Source of the DNA: Akanthomyces muscarius
Taxonomy: Eukaryota; Ascomycota; Sordariomycetes; Hypocreales; Cordycipitaceae
Length of the DNA stretch: 64,000 nucleotides
Direction: 5' to 3'
Assembly: GCF_028009165.1 (NCBI RefSeq)
Contig: NC_079241.1
Location: forward strand, 4,960,001-5,024,000
Shown here in pieces: positions 50,035 through 61,830 of the stretch. Numbering within the stretch: position 1 is the first letter of the stretch; each line of letters begins with the position of its first letter. Under the pieces are notes generated by a model, which was given only the letters and a program-made list of their open reading frames with translations, was not told the DNA's origin and made no database searches. A program made the position numbers and the translations under genes.

Positions 50035-52816
50035 AATCTGAGGGTGACGCAAAGGGGTCGGGGGAATCTTGCTTAAGGCCGCGCAGTCTATAGAGAGGGG
50101 AAGGTCAATATTTATGTAGCTTGCGTTGCGTGCTGACGACGTGATGCTGCATGCAAAGCGGTGTATGCCGGTCGGTGGTTTTGGGTGGAGGGAACGTACC
50201 GAGGGCAGCGGCCACTGTTGACGCGATGTGAGTAAATAAAGAGCAGAAAAGATTGCAATTGTCGCAATTAATCTGAATAGACGAAAAGATGGATGTATGA
50301 AGCCGTCCCGAAGAGAATCGCGGAGGCGGGCGAACAAATTATTTTGGAAGTTGGAGGAGAAGAGAGTTTGACAGCAGAGGTACCGACGCAGGAAGTTTTG
50401 GTGGTGCGTGACAGTGACTGTGAGGAGCCCGAGACCGGCGGGCGAGTGGGTGAGCTTACCTACCCGGAGGCTAAGGTGGGCGGGTAGGTAGGTACCTACA
50501 GCCTGTGGATATTTCCCCGGGTACAGCGCTATCTTTGCTAAATATTTCGCAAGCACGCAGGCTTATTGGTTTAGTGTAGCAAGTCCCTGTCGGCATGGGC
50601 CAGCGATCGAAGGAGGATATGGGGTAGCAGGAGAAGCAGCACGGATGGCCGAGACGCGAATACTTTATAAAGATGCGAAGAGGAAAAAACCAAAGCAAGA
50701 AGACAATTTTGGAAGTTCTCTGATAACCAGAAATCAAATCAAACTTTGTGGCTGCCGCAGAGCGAAGCCAGACAACATGTACCCAAGTTGCTAAGGTACC
50801 TACCAGCTGTGCGGACACAGCCCACAGGGTCTGGCGCAGGCTTTCCGGGGCTGTCCCACTGTAGGCAGGTACTGTAGGTAGGTACGTAAGCTGCCGGCTG
50901 TCCCAGAGCTCCCAGGGCGCTCATCATCACCAGAGAGAGAAATGACTCTTGGAAACGGCGAGCTGTTGGGGCGGCCGGACGGTATCGGCGCCTTTTTTGT
51001 GCAGTTCGTAGTTGACGCTAAGAAAAAAACGCGCCGGCTTCGATTGGCTGGCGGGAAACATGGTTCCCTCTTTTTCCACGCCTTATCGGTGTCGCTCCAA
51101 AAAAAAAATCGTCGGGTAGAGGACAAAGCAGCGTGTGGTTGGCTTGCAGCTCCAATAGATAACACTTCCGCTGATTTCATGTGTAATTGGATCCGTAACT
51201 AATCCTTGGGTTTGAAAGTGCTGGCATGCATGTGCAGTGTATGTGCGCTACGACGAATAGGTGGTGCAAAGCTTTTGTGTCCGGGCTGTCAGATGACTGC
51301 CGAGTTGCAGATGTGATCTGGTTCCGCAGGCATAGCTTGCTGGTACTACCAGGAGCACAAGACCAAGTGCCATTACCAAATCGCCAAGCTGAGCTTGCCA
51401 TTGGGCGAGCATATGCATCCCGAGTGTTAATATTTATTGCGATGCGACGCCTCGCGCGGCTGGTGACGGCTGAAACACGCCGTGCATCACGCCTCGCACA
51501 CTGATGCATCTGCTCCCGGGTAATTTCCCAGTGTAGACGCAAGGTGCCAACAAAAACCGTCGCCTGGGTAGAAGCAGTGACTTGGTTTACCTTTTACATT
51601 TTATTATCTATCTTCTCTCTCTTTCCTTTTTTTTTTTTCCTTTTCCTCCTATCCTCCTTTAACTTGCATATTTTTCTGACTAGCAGCCTAGCCACCGTCG
51701 TCTTGTTTTGCTAACCCTATGCGTGCTGCGCTTCAACTGCTCGCAAGGACTGCATCGAGAGCGAGCTCAGTCCTGGCTAGGACTGACAGGTCAGATCCGT
51801 CTCGTCTTGTGGTTCCATTCCCCCTCGACGAACAATTTACGCAAATCGACCAACTCCCCTGTGCGGGATTTCTCCTTGAGGCATCTACATGCGAACGTCT
51901 TCAACAGACTCGTACCCCAACATTGAACCGGCGCTCCAGTCGGTGTCGCGGCCAGGGTGCCAGCCAGGGTGCCAGGGTACTGCCAGGTTTAGCCTGGCCG
52001 GCCCAGCAGGCTGTAGCAGACTAGCCACTGCAAGATCTGCCCTGTTATGTAACGGTACTGGAAGCCCAGAGGTACCCTTGTGACGAGTCAATCACGGCTT
52101 TATTTTGCTTCACGCTGTTCCGATGAGCCGCACATAAATTCAGGCTTCAAACAATGCCTCGACATGCTGACGTACAAGCCTACCTCGATTCTTTTTTCCA
52201 AGTAACCTGTATATAAGAATATCGATTGGGCCAACCAGCTCGAAGCCTCGTCTGTAGCAACACTACTGCAGGGCCAGGATCTTGTGCTCTGGTCTGCAAC
52301 TGGTTATAGAATTTTTACTCTGGGATTGGCCAATCACAGTCCGTAAGCATACGCCCGCGGTACCGAAGGAGGGGCGTTTGGGCGGGCCATTGCCAGTCCA
52401 AAACCAGAGCACCACAGACCGCAACTAGTGGTGGGGGTCCTGGACCAGAGGAAAAAAAAGTTTCACAGGCCCGCCATCGCGTCGACGTTTTTTCCTTCTC
52501 TTTCCTTCCTTTCTTTTATCCTGCTCAAAATCAAACTGCCTCCCTACGACTCTTCTCTCCGCTTGTCGTGGCAGATGACAGCGAGGTAGCTAACGGACTT
52601 GCTCGAAGGACCTCTGGAAACGAGTCGTCTTGCCTGCTGTCGATAGCTCCTACATACCCGCTGCAGCTTCTACAACTTGGCGCCGATACCCCTCCAACCC
52701 GCCATTGTTGGTTGAGAAGCGCCTCAACTTCTCAATTGCTGCTTTATATACTCAATTCTCCTCCTCTCCTCCTCCCAAGGCGATACGCCCCTGCACAACA
52801 AACCAATTTCATAAAA
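50035..52816. promoter_or_regulatory. Shared divergent region of arg-2 and the CPSase/ATCase fusion gene
   Basis: The 2.8 kb between the two starts contain TAGG/TACC elements at 50483-50499, 50794-50804 and 50874-50885, a long pyrimidine tract at about 51605-51660, a second one at about 52485-52525, and a short GC-rich direct repeat (gccagggtgcca, about 51952-51978). A minimal uORF (52575-52589, four codons) precedes the pyrimidine gene. No convincing gene is seen; a 101-codon ORF at 51719-52024 is discussed in findings. Confidence 0.45.
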
Positions 52817-55800
52817 ATGTCGGTCAAGATCACCGCGCCCGCCACCGCCCGCTTCCGCGGCTGCGAGGACGATGGCCTGGTCTGCCTCGAGATCGAGGAT
52901 GGCTCCGCCTACCAAGGCTACAGCTTCGGTGCCAAGAAGACTATTGCAGGAGAGCTCGTCTTCCAGACTGGCATGGTTGGCTACCCTGAGTCGGTTACCG
53001 ACCCTTCTTACCGTGGCCAGATCCTCGTCATTACCTTCCCTCTGGTTGGTAACTATGGTGTGCCCTCGCGCGAGACCGTCGACGAGCTTCTCGGCGATCT
53101 GCCCGCCCACTTCGAGTCCTCTCAGATCCACGTCGCTGGCCTGGTTGTTGCCTCGTACTGCGGCGAGGACTACTCTCACTTCCTTGCTCAGTCCTCTCTC
53201 GGCTCCTGGCTCAAGGAGCAGGGTGTTCCCGCCATGTACGGCGTCGACACTCGCGCCTTGACCAAGAAGATCCGCGAAAAGGGCAGTATGCTCGGCAAGA
53301 TGCGCCTCGAGCTTCCCGGCACTGCCAATGGCACTGCCAGCGACGAGCGCACCCACACCACCCTCGACTCTTTCGAGAAGATCGAGTGGTCGAACCCCAA
53401 CGCCGACAACCTGGTTGCTCAGGGTAAGTTTCCTCGCATTGCCCTATCTGTGTGTGTTTTGCAGTGTGCTAATGGCAGTTGCAGTCTCCGTCAAGACACC
53501 CAAGCTCTACAAGCCCCCCGCGTCTTGTGTTCGCAAGCACCCCTCCGGCCGCGCCATTCGTGTTCTGTGCGTCGACGTCGGTATGAAATACAACCAGCTG
53601 CGCTGCTTCCTCAAGCGCGGCGTTGAGGTCATGGTCTGCCCATGGGACTACGACCTGACCAAGGCCGCCGGCGAGGAGTACGACGGTCTCTTCATCTCCA
53701 ACGGTCCCGGTGACCCCGCCGTTCTCGAGACTACCGTCCAGAACATCTCCGCCGTCATGCAAAAGAACAAAACCCCCGTCTTTGGTATCTGCTTGGGTCA
53801 CCAGCTCCTGGCTCGCGCTTCCGGTGCCGCCACCAAGAAGATGAAGTTTGGTAATAGAGGTCACAACATTCCCTGCACGAGTCTCGTCTCGGGCAAATGC
53901 CACATTACTTCTCAGAACCACGGCTTCGCCGTCGACGCCGAGACACTCCCCGCCAACTGGAAAGAGCTTTTCGTCAACGCCAATGACGGTAGCAACGAGG
54001 GTATCATGCACGTCAGCAAGCCCTACTTCAGTGTTCAGTTCCACCCCGAGAGCACCCCTGGTCCTCGCGACACCGAATTCCTCTTTGACGTCTTCATCAA
54101 CACAATGGCTAGCTGTGCCGAGAACCCCTCTCTTCTGCAATCTCCCGTCAGCTTTCCTGGCGGCGCCATCGAAGAGAACGAGAGACTTCACCCCCGCGTC
54201 TCTGTCAAGAAGGTTCTTGTTCTCGGTTCCGGTGGTCTGAGCATCGGCCAGGCGGGTGAATTCGACTACTCTGGCAGCCAGGCCATCAAGGCTCTCAAGG
54301 AAGAAGGCATCTACACAGTCCTTATCAATCCCAACATCGCCACCATCCAGACCTCCAAGGGTCTTGCTGACAAGGTCTACTTCCTGCCTGTCAACGCCGA
54401 GTTTGTCCGCAAGGTCATCAAGTATGAGCACCCTGACGCCATCTACTGCACATTCGGTGGCCAGACTGCTCTGCAGGTCGGTATTCAGCTCAAGGACGAG
54501 TTTGAGGCGCTCGGCGTCAAGGTCCTCGGCACGCCTATTGACACAATCATCACTACTGAGGATCGCGAGCTTTTTGCTCGCAGCATGGAGTCTATTGGTG
54601 AAAAGTGCGCCAAGTCTGCCTCGGCCAATAATATTGACGAGGCGATGAACGCCGTCAAGGACATTGGCTTCCCTGTCATTGTTCGTGCTGCCTATGCTCT
54701 TGGTGGTCTTGGCAGTGGTTTTGCCAACAACGAACAGGAGCTCCTCGATCTCTGCAACAAGGCCTTCGCCGCCAGTCCCCAGGTTCTGGTTGAGCGTAGT
54801 ATGAAGGGCTGGAAGGAAATTGAGTACGAGGTTGTCCGTGACGCCCAGGACAACTGTATTACTGTTTGCAACATGGAGAACTTTGATCCTCTCGGTATTC
54901 ACACTGGTGACTCCATTGTCGTGGCCCCCTCTCAGACCCTCTCTGATGAGGACTACAACATGCTCCGCACCACTGCCGTCAACGTTATTCGTCACCTCGG
55001 CGTTGTTGGCGAGTGCAACATTCAGTATGCTCTGAACCCATTCTCCAGAGAGTACTGCATTATCGAAGTCAATGCTCGTCTGTCGCGTTCTTCTGCTCTG
55101 GCTTCAAAGGCCACTGGTTACCCTCTTGCCTTTATTGCTGCCAAACTGGGTCTCGGCATTCCTCTCAAGGAGATCAAGAACTCCGTGACCAAGGTCACCT
55201 GCGCTTGCTTCGAGCCTTCTCTCGACTACGTCGTTGTCAAGATGCCTCGCTGGGACTTGAAGAAATTCACCCGCGTCTCCACCCAGCTTGGCTCTTCTAT
55301 GAAGAGTGTTGGCGAGGTCATGAGCATTGGTCGCACTTTCGAGGAAGCTATTCAGAAGGCTATCCGCTCCATCGACTTCCACAACCTTGGATTTAACGAG
55401 ACTCCGGCCCTTATGGCCATTGACGACGAGCTGCAGACTCCCTCTGACCAGCGTCTCTTTGCCATTGCCAACGCAATGCACCAGGGCTACACTGTGGACA
55501 AGATCTGGGAGCTTACCAACATTGACAAGTGGTTCCTCCGCAAGCTCAAGGGCCTCAGCGACTTTGGCAAGCACATGTCCCAGCTTACTGCTTCTGATGT
55601 CGCCAATTCTCCTTCTCTGCTGCTGCAGGCGAAGAGACTGGGTTTCTCCGACTCGCAGGTCGCCAAATTTGTGAGCTCCAACGAAATGGCCATTCGCAGA
55701 CTGCGTCTCGACGCTGGCATCCACCCCTTTGTAAAGCAGATTGACACCGTCGCTGCCGAGTTCCCTGCCTTCACCAACTACCTATACCTGACATACAACG

Positions 55801-58800
55801 CCTCTGAGCACGATATCAGCTTTGACGATCACGGTATTATGGTCCTTGGTTCCGGTGTCTACAGAATCGGTTCATCCGTCGAGTTCGATTGGTGCTCAGT
55901 CCGCGCCATTCGCACCCTGCGTGCCACTGGCTTCAAGACTGTCATGGTCAATTACAACCCTGAGACCGTATCGACCGATTACGACGAGGCCGATAAACTT
56001 TACTTCGAGAACATCAACCAGGAGACCGTTCTCGACATTTACAGTCTTGAGAATGCTTCTGGTGTTTTGGGTGCCATGGGTGGTCAGACCCCGAACAACA
56101 TCGCTCTACCGCTCTACCGCGCTGGAGTCAAGGTTTTGGGCACCTCGCCTGAAATGATCGACAATGCTGAGAACAGATACAAGTTCTCTCGTATGCTGGA
56201 CCGCATTGGTGTCGACCAGCCCACCTGGAAGGAGCTGACCAGCTTCAAGGAAGCCAAGTCTTTCTGCGACAAGGTGTCTTACCCTGTTCTTGTCCGTCCT
56301 TCTTACGTGCTTTCCGGAGCTGCCATGAACACCGTCTACTCCGAGAAGGACTTGGAGGCGTATCTTGCCCAGGCTGCAGAGGTTTCCCGCGAACACCCCG
56401 TTGTCATTACCAAGTACATTGAGAATGCCAAGGAAATCGAAATGGATGCTGTTGCCAAGGACGGAATTGTCGTCGGCCATTTCATCTCTGAGCACGTTGA
56501 GAACGCTGGTGTCCACTCTGGTGACGCTACTCTCATCCTGCCTCCTCAGGACCTTGAAGCCACCACCATTGCCCGCATCGAGGATGCTACCCGCAAGATT
56601 GGTGCCGCTTTGAACGTTACTGGTCCTTTCAACATTCAGTTCATTGCCAAGGACAACGACATCAAGGTCATTGAGTGCAACGTTCGCGCCTCCCGATCGT
56701 TCCCTTTCGTCTCCAAGGTTATGGGCGTCGATTTGATTGAGATGGCCACCAAGGCTATCACTGGCCAGCCATTCCAGGAGTATCCTCCCACCAACCTCGC
56801 CCCCAACTGCGTCGGTGTCAAGGTTCCTCAGTTCAGTTTCTCGCGACTATCTGGCGCTGATCCTGTTCTTGGCGTTGAAATGGCTTCCACTGGTGAAGTT
56901 GCTTGCTTTGGTGTTGATAAGAATGAGGCTTACCTGAAGGCCCTGCTCTCTACCGGCTTCAAGATCCCCAAGAGAAACATTCTTCTGTCTGTCGGTTCCT
57001 ACAAAGACAAGAAGGAAATGCTTCCCTCTGTGCAGAAGCTCCAGCGACTTGGCTATAAGCTGTTTGCCACGGCTGGTACTGCCGATTTCCTGCAGGAAAA
57101 CGGTGTTCCGGTCCAGTATCTCGAGGTTCTCGGAAGCGACGAGGACAGGAACTCTGAGTTCTCTCTCTCTCAGCATCTTGCCAACAACATGATTGATCTG
57201 TACATCAACCTGCCTTCGAGCAACAAGTACCGCCGTCCTGCCAACTACGTCAGCAAGGGTTACCAGACTCGTCGTATGGCTGTCGACTACCAGGTGCCTC
57301 TGGTTACCAACGTCAAAAACGCCAAGATTCTCATCGAGGCCATTGCCCGCCATTTCGAGCTCGCCGTCTCTGGTCGCGATTTCCAGACCAGCCACCAGAC
57401 TGTTGTTTTCCCTGGCCTGATCAACATCGCTGCCTTTGTTCCTGGCATTGTCTCTCCTCACAGTGCTGACATCCAGACCGTGACCAAGGCTTCTATTGCC
57501 GCTGGTTTTAGCATGATTCGCCTGATGCCTCTGGGCGTCGAAGGCTCCATCACTGACGCCATTTCCCTCAAGGCTGCTCAGCAGAACAGTGCTGCTGGCG
57601 GACACTGCGATTACAACTTCTCCATCTCCGCCACGAGCAACAATGCTGAGCAGATCAGTACTGTAACCGGAGAAGTCGGCTCGCTTTTCATCCCCTTCAA
57701 CCACCTCTCTGGATCTGGTAACATCAGCAAGGTCGCTGCTGTGACTGCCCACTTTGAGGCTTGGCCCACCAACAAGCCCATGGTCACAGACGCGAAGTTC
57801 ACCGACCTAGCCTCAATCCTACTGCTGGCCAGCTTGCACAGCAGACGCATTCACGTTACGTCTGTGTCTACCAAGGATGATATCCGTCTGATTGCTCTCA
57901 GCAAGGCCAAGGGTCTCCAAGTCACTTGCGATGTCTCCATCTACTCGCTGTTCCTCTCTCAGAAGGACTTCCCCAAGGCGGACTTCCTCCCTACCGCCGA
58001 GGACCAGGCTGCTCTCTGGCAGAACCTTGAGACCATTGATGTCTTCTCTATTGGCAGCTTGCCTTACCAACTGGCTACCTCGCTGGGCCACAAGGGTGAT
58101 CCTTCTATGGGCATTGCTGAGGCTCTTCCTTTGCTGCTCAGCGCTGTCACCGAGGGCAAGCTCACTATTGACGACATCAAGGATCGTCTGTACACCAACC
58201 CCATGGACATCTTTGAACTCCACGAGCAGACAGGTACTTCTGTTGAGGTCGAAGTCGACCGCGCTTTTGAGGTCGCTAAGGGCTCCTTCTGGTCTCCTCT
58301 GGAGGGCCGTCGCCTGCATGGTTCTGTTCGCCGTGTCACTTTCCAGAACGCTACTCTGTGCCTGGACGACGAGGGCATTACCGGCTCTCCTACCGGCAAG
58401 GACATGTCTTCACACATGGTGGCCCCTCAGACTCCTGCCATGAAGCCCACTACTGCTGCCACCTCGCTGGAGAGCCCCAAGGCCCGCCAGCAGGCTGGTT
58501 TCACTCCCCGGCCTATGGGCCGCCTTCGCGGTATCACTTCTCCCCAGGCTCTCCCTGCCCAGGGCCCCCGCGGAGCTATTGAGGATCTTGGTCTGCCGCT
58601 GCAGCTTCAACCTGCCACGAGCACTTCTCTGCACAAGCTCTTGTCGCAGCCGTCTTCGTTCAGAAACGCACACGTTCTCTCTGTCAAGCAGTACTCCCGA
58701 GCAGACCTGCATCTGCTGTTTACTGTGGCCCAGGAAATGAGACTTGGTGTCCAGCGTGAAGGTGTTCTCAACGTGCTTCCCGGCCGTGTTTTGTGCAACC

Positions 58801-59634
58801 TGTTCTACGAGCCCTCCACAAGAACTTCGGCTTCCTTCGACGCTGCTATGCAGCGTCTTGGAGGCCGCACTATCAACATCGACACTGCGCATTCCTCCGT
58901 CAAGAAGGGCGAGTCGCTGCAGGATACTCTGCGCACGCTGGCTTGCTACGGCGACGCAGTTGTCCTGCGTCACCCTGAGGAGACATCTGTCAACGTTGCT
59001 GAGAAGTTCTGCCCCGTGCCCGTTGTCAACGGCGGCAACGGCAGCAAGGAGCACCCTACCCAGGCCTTCCTTGATCTGTTCACCATTCGCGAGGAACTCG
59101 GTACCGTCCAGGGCTTGACTATTACCTTTGTGGGCGATCTCCTTTACGGTAGACCCGTGCATTCTCTAGTCTACCTGCTCCGGCACTACCAGGTCCAGGT
59201 GCAGCTTGTTGCTCCCAAGGGCCTGGAGCTGCCTTCTCAGGTCCGCGAGCAGCTTGCCGCCTCTGGCCAGCTGCTCCGCGAGTCTGAGACTCTCACCCCT
59301 GAGATTCTGGCCCACAGCGATGTCCTTTACTGCACTCGTGTGCAGCGCGAGCGCTTCGATAGCGAGGAGAAGTACCAACAGGTCAAGAACTCGTACCGTG
59401 TGGACAACGCCACTCTGAAGAGTGCCAAGAGCTCTACGGTTGTTCTGCACCCTCTGCCCCGCAACGAGGAGGTTGCCGAGGAGGTGGACTTTGACCAGCG
59501 CGCGGCATACTTTAGACAGGTAAGTCTTGACGAGCAGCACTTGTTTGAGTCGCATACTAACGCATTCTTTGCAGATGAGATATGGCCTATACTGTCGGAT
59601 GGCACTGCTGGCTTTGGTCATGGCCAGCTCTTGA
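52817..59634 (+). CDS. pyr-3: Pyrimidine-specific carbamoyl-phosphate synthase/aspartate carbamoyltransferase fusion (URA2/pyr-3 type)
   Basis: Catalyses the first two steps of UMP synthesis and is usually feedback-inhibited by UTP. Exons are 52817-53423, 53485-59519 and 59575-59634, giving 2233 residues. Order of domains: CPSase small chain and glutaminase (1-400, catalytic Cys in [10 protein letters not shown] near 305, His in QFHPEST); synthetase with two ATP-grasp halves (about 440-1360, opening [21 protein letters not shown]); the allosteric MGS-like region (from about 1367); an inactive dihydroorotase-like domain (about 1500-1830) lacking the HxH zinc motif; a Pro-rich linker; and ATCase (about 1925-2233) with [24 protein letters not shown] and HPLPRNEEV. 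The last intron (59520-59574) is needed to obtain the conserved end [17 protein letters not shown]. The start ATG has an A-rich context. Confidence 0.96.
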
Positions 59635-60324
59635 GACAAGCTGTATATTAGCTTCTAGACGTCGTCCGTTTTGAAGCGACTTCCCATGTTTGGAATGACC
59701 TTCAGAGCATGTTTCCTTTGTTTCATTTTCATGGGTTACGTGTGTTCTTTTTTCATCTTTTTTCAAACCCAGAACGGGGAAAAAAAGTTTAGAACTGTTT
59801 TCATTTGGTTTTCACAATATCTCATACTTTTTACAAGGCGGATCTTTTTATTCATGATACCCAACACTGGCCCAGCAGGCCGTGTTACATGGCGTTTGGG
59901 ATTTGATTTTGGAACGTAGAGGCCGATTATAAACAACGGCCTGCGCAAGCATGCGTGCGTATGTTTATTCATTTGAGCGTCTGCTGCGTTTATTTGGATG
60001 CTACGTTTACGTATATTTGGCGTGTATTTATATCATGAATTCACTACGTTTATTTCGTTTTTCTGCCTGTCGTGTGTATGTGTATGTGTATGTGTGTTTG
60101 TGTTTGCTTGGTGGTTTGGAGGGGCGGGTCAGTCTGTGGAGACATGACGACGTCGACACTCAATCCCCGGCTGTTTTGCTCTGGTCTATTTACCAAGGAC
60201 TGGGGTTTGATTTTAATATCATTCATATTGCGTTGGAGCCGAAACATCCATATATCTAGGCTTTGTAATTTTTGTCATGGTACAACAGGTATTTTATTCG
60301 CTTTCATCCTCTTGACTGTCTCCC
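59635..60324. other. Convergent 3' region with GTGTAT repeat
   Basis: The 690 bp between the pyr-3 and ETFB stops are T-rich and hold a GTGTAT-type microsatellite (60072-60106). No gene is supported. Confidence 0.5.
60072..60106. repeat. (GTGTAT)n/TGTG microsatellite
   Basis: About 35 bp of GTGTAT, TGTG and TTTG units in the 3' intergenic region. Confidence 0.75.
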
Positions 60325-61318
60325 TCATAGAGCACCCAGCTCCTTGAGCTTGCCAATGAGGCCATCGACGTCCTCGACCTTGCCGCCACCTTGTCTCGCA
60401 GGGGGTTCTAAAAGATTTGTCAGTAAATTCAGCAATCCATACGTCAGGATGGACCGGCCGGCTGCACATCTGCCCTCGTCCTTGATGCGCAGAGACAGCC
60501 CAGCGCGGATGGGCGTGAAAGAAAACTCACCAGTGACCTTGAGAATCTTGAGACGGACGTCGTTGCCGATGCCGAGGTCGCCGAGCTTCATCTTGTCCAG
60601 CTTCTTCTTCTTGGCCTTCATAATGTTGGGCAGGCTCGCGTAGCGGGGCTCGTTGAGGCGCAGGTCCGTCGTGATGACCATGGGCAGCCTGGCGCGAACC
60701 GTCTCGACGCCGCCGTCGACCTCCTTGGTGACGGTGACGCTGTCCGCCTCGCCAAACTCGACCTTGCTGGCCTGCGTGGCCTGCGCCCAGCCGAGTAGGC
60801 CGGCGAGCATCTGGCCCGTCTGGCCGGCGTCGTCGTCGATGCTCTGCTTGCCGAGCACCACCAGGTTGCTCCGCTGCTGCTCGACCGTCTTGGCCAGCAT
60901 CTTGGCCACCGTCAGCGGCGCCAGGTCCTCGCCCTCGGGCACCTCGACGTGGATGCCGCGGTCGGCGCCCATGGCCATGGCGGTGCGCAGCACGTCCTGC
61001 GCCTTGGCCGGGCCGGCCGAGACGACGCAAATGTCCTCGACGCCGCCGGGGCTGCGCTTCTTCTCGCGGATCCGCACAGACTCCTCGACCGAGAGCTCGT
61101 CAAAGGGGTTCATCGAGTGCTTGACGCCGGCCGTTTCGACGCCCGTCTGGGCCTTGTTGACGCGGGGCTTGACCTGGAACAAGGCGAAGAGAGAAAAGAC
61201 GTCGTTAGCTTTGGGAACCGCTTTTCCGAGGGCTCGACAAGCAAGGAAAATGGAGCGGCAAACTTACGGCATAGTCAATTACCCGCTTAATGGGGACCAG
61301 AATTCGTAGCGAAGACAT
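60325..61318 (-). CDS. Electron transfer flavoprotein beta subunit
   Basis: Mitochondrial matrix protein that with ETF-alpha passes electrons from acyl-CoA dehydrogenases to ETF-ubiquinone oxidoreductase. Exons in transcription order are 61318-61268, 61173-60531 and 60407-60325, giving 258 residues, the normal length. Seen directly: N-terminal LRILVPIKRVIDYA, KHSMNPFDELSVEESVRI, the AMP-binding alpha/beta fold segments MAMGADRGIHVEVP and VLGKQSIDDDAGQTGQMLAG, and the signature RLNEPRYASLPNIMKAKKKK (the loop that docks onto dehydrogenases). The second intron (60408-60530, 123 nt) has no stop and is a multiple of three, so read-through would add 41 residues; the spliced form gives the expected KVTEPPARQGGGKVE end. 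Confidence 0.95.
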
Positions 61319-61830
61319 GTTGTGCTTGTCGATTGGCGTCTCAATGCCCCGGGGACGAAATGCACAGAAGGAGAGTATATGAGGTGGGAAGAAGACCGGC
61401 TTGGTTAGCTGGGCCGGCTCTGGTTGTTGCTTGCGCTACCCACATGGATCCGACACATGCCGGCTTGCGCCGGCTGCACCCATCGAACGGACAAAGGACA
61501 TCACGTGACTCCGGAGAGGTCACCGACCATCGGCGCCCGACCGGAAATCGACATCTTTGTCGTGAAAGCCAGCCCGCAGGTTTGGCCAAACACGCATTCT
61601 ACATGCTTTTGAGTAAACAATTTTATATTAAAAAATCACTATAGCAATTTGCGCAATGCAGCTGCCCTCCCAACCAATAAACACGCCGTACACTCCCATG
61701 CAAAAGGTCTGAAAAAAAAGGGAATCATCCGAGCACATGCGAAAACGAAAAAATGAACATGAGCAAAAAGCACAATGGATAGAGCACATGACGTAACCCA
61801 AGCTACTTTTTGCCCACCCAATGTCTTGTC
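61319..61830. promoter_or_regulatory. ETFB upstream region and ArfGAP 3' region
   Basis: The 512 bp contain a CACGTG box at 61502-61507 about 185 bp upstream of the ETFB start, and the ArfGAP 3' UTR. No gene is supported. Confidence 0.4.

Noticed and set aside
50941..52090. TGACTC (CPC1/Gcn4-like) cores at 50942-50947 and, reversed, 52085-52090
   Set aside because: Two six-base hits in 2.8 kb on two strands are about what chance gives; neither is the full TGASTCA site.
52568..52816. In-frame extension upstream of the pyr-3 start
   Set aside because: It lacks an ATG in that frame and is CT-rich leader-like sequence; the ATG at 52817 fits the family N-terminus.
53469..54995. 508-codon open frame antisense to the CPSase region
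   Set aside because: Mirror frame of a strongly codon-biased conserved gene; Val/Gly/Asp-rich without family features.
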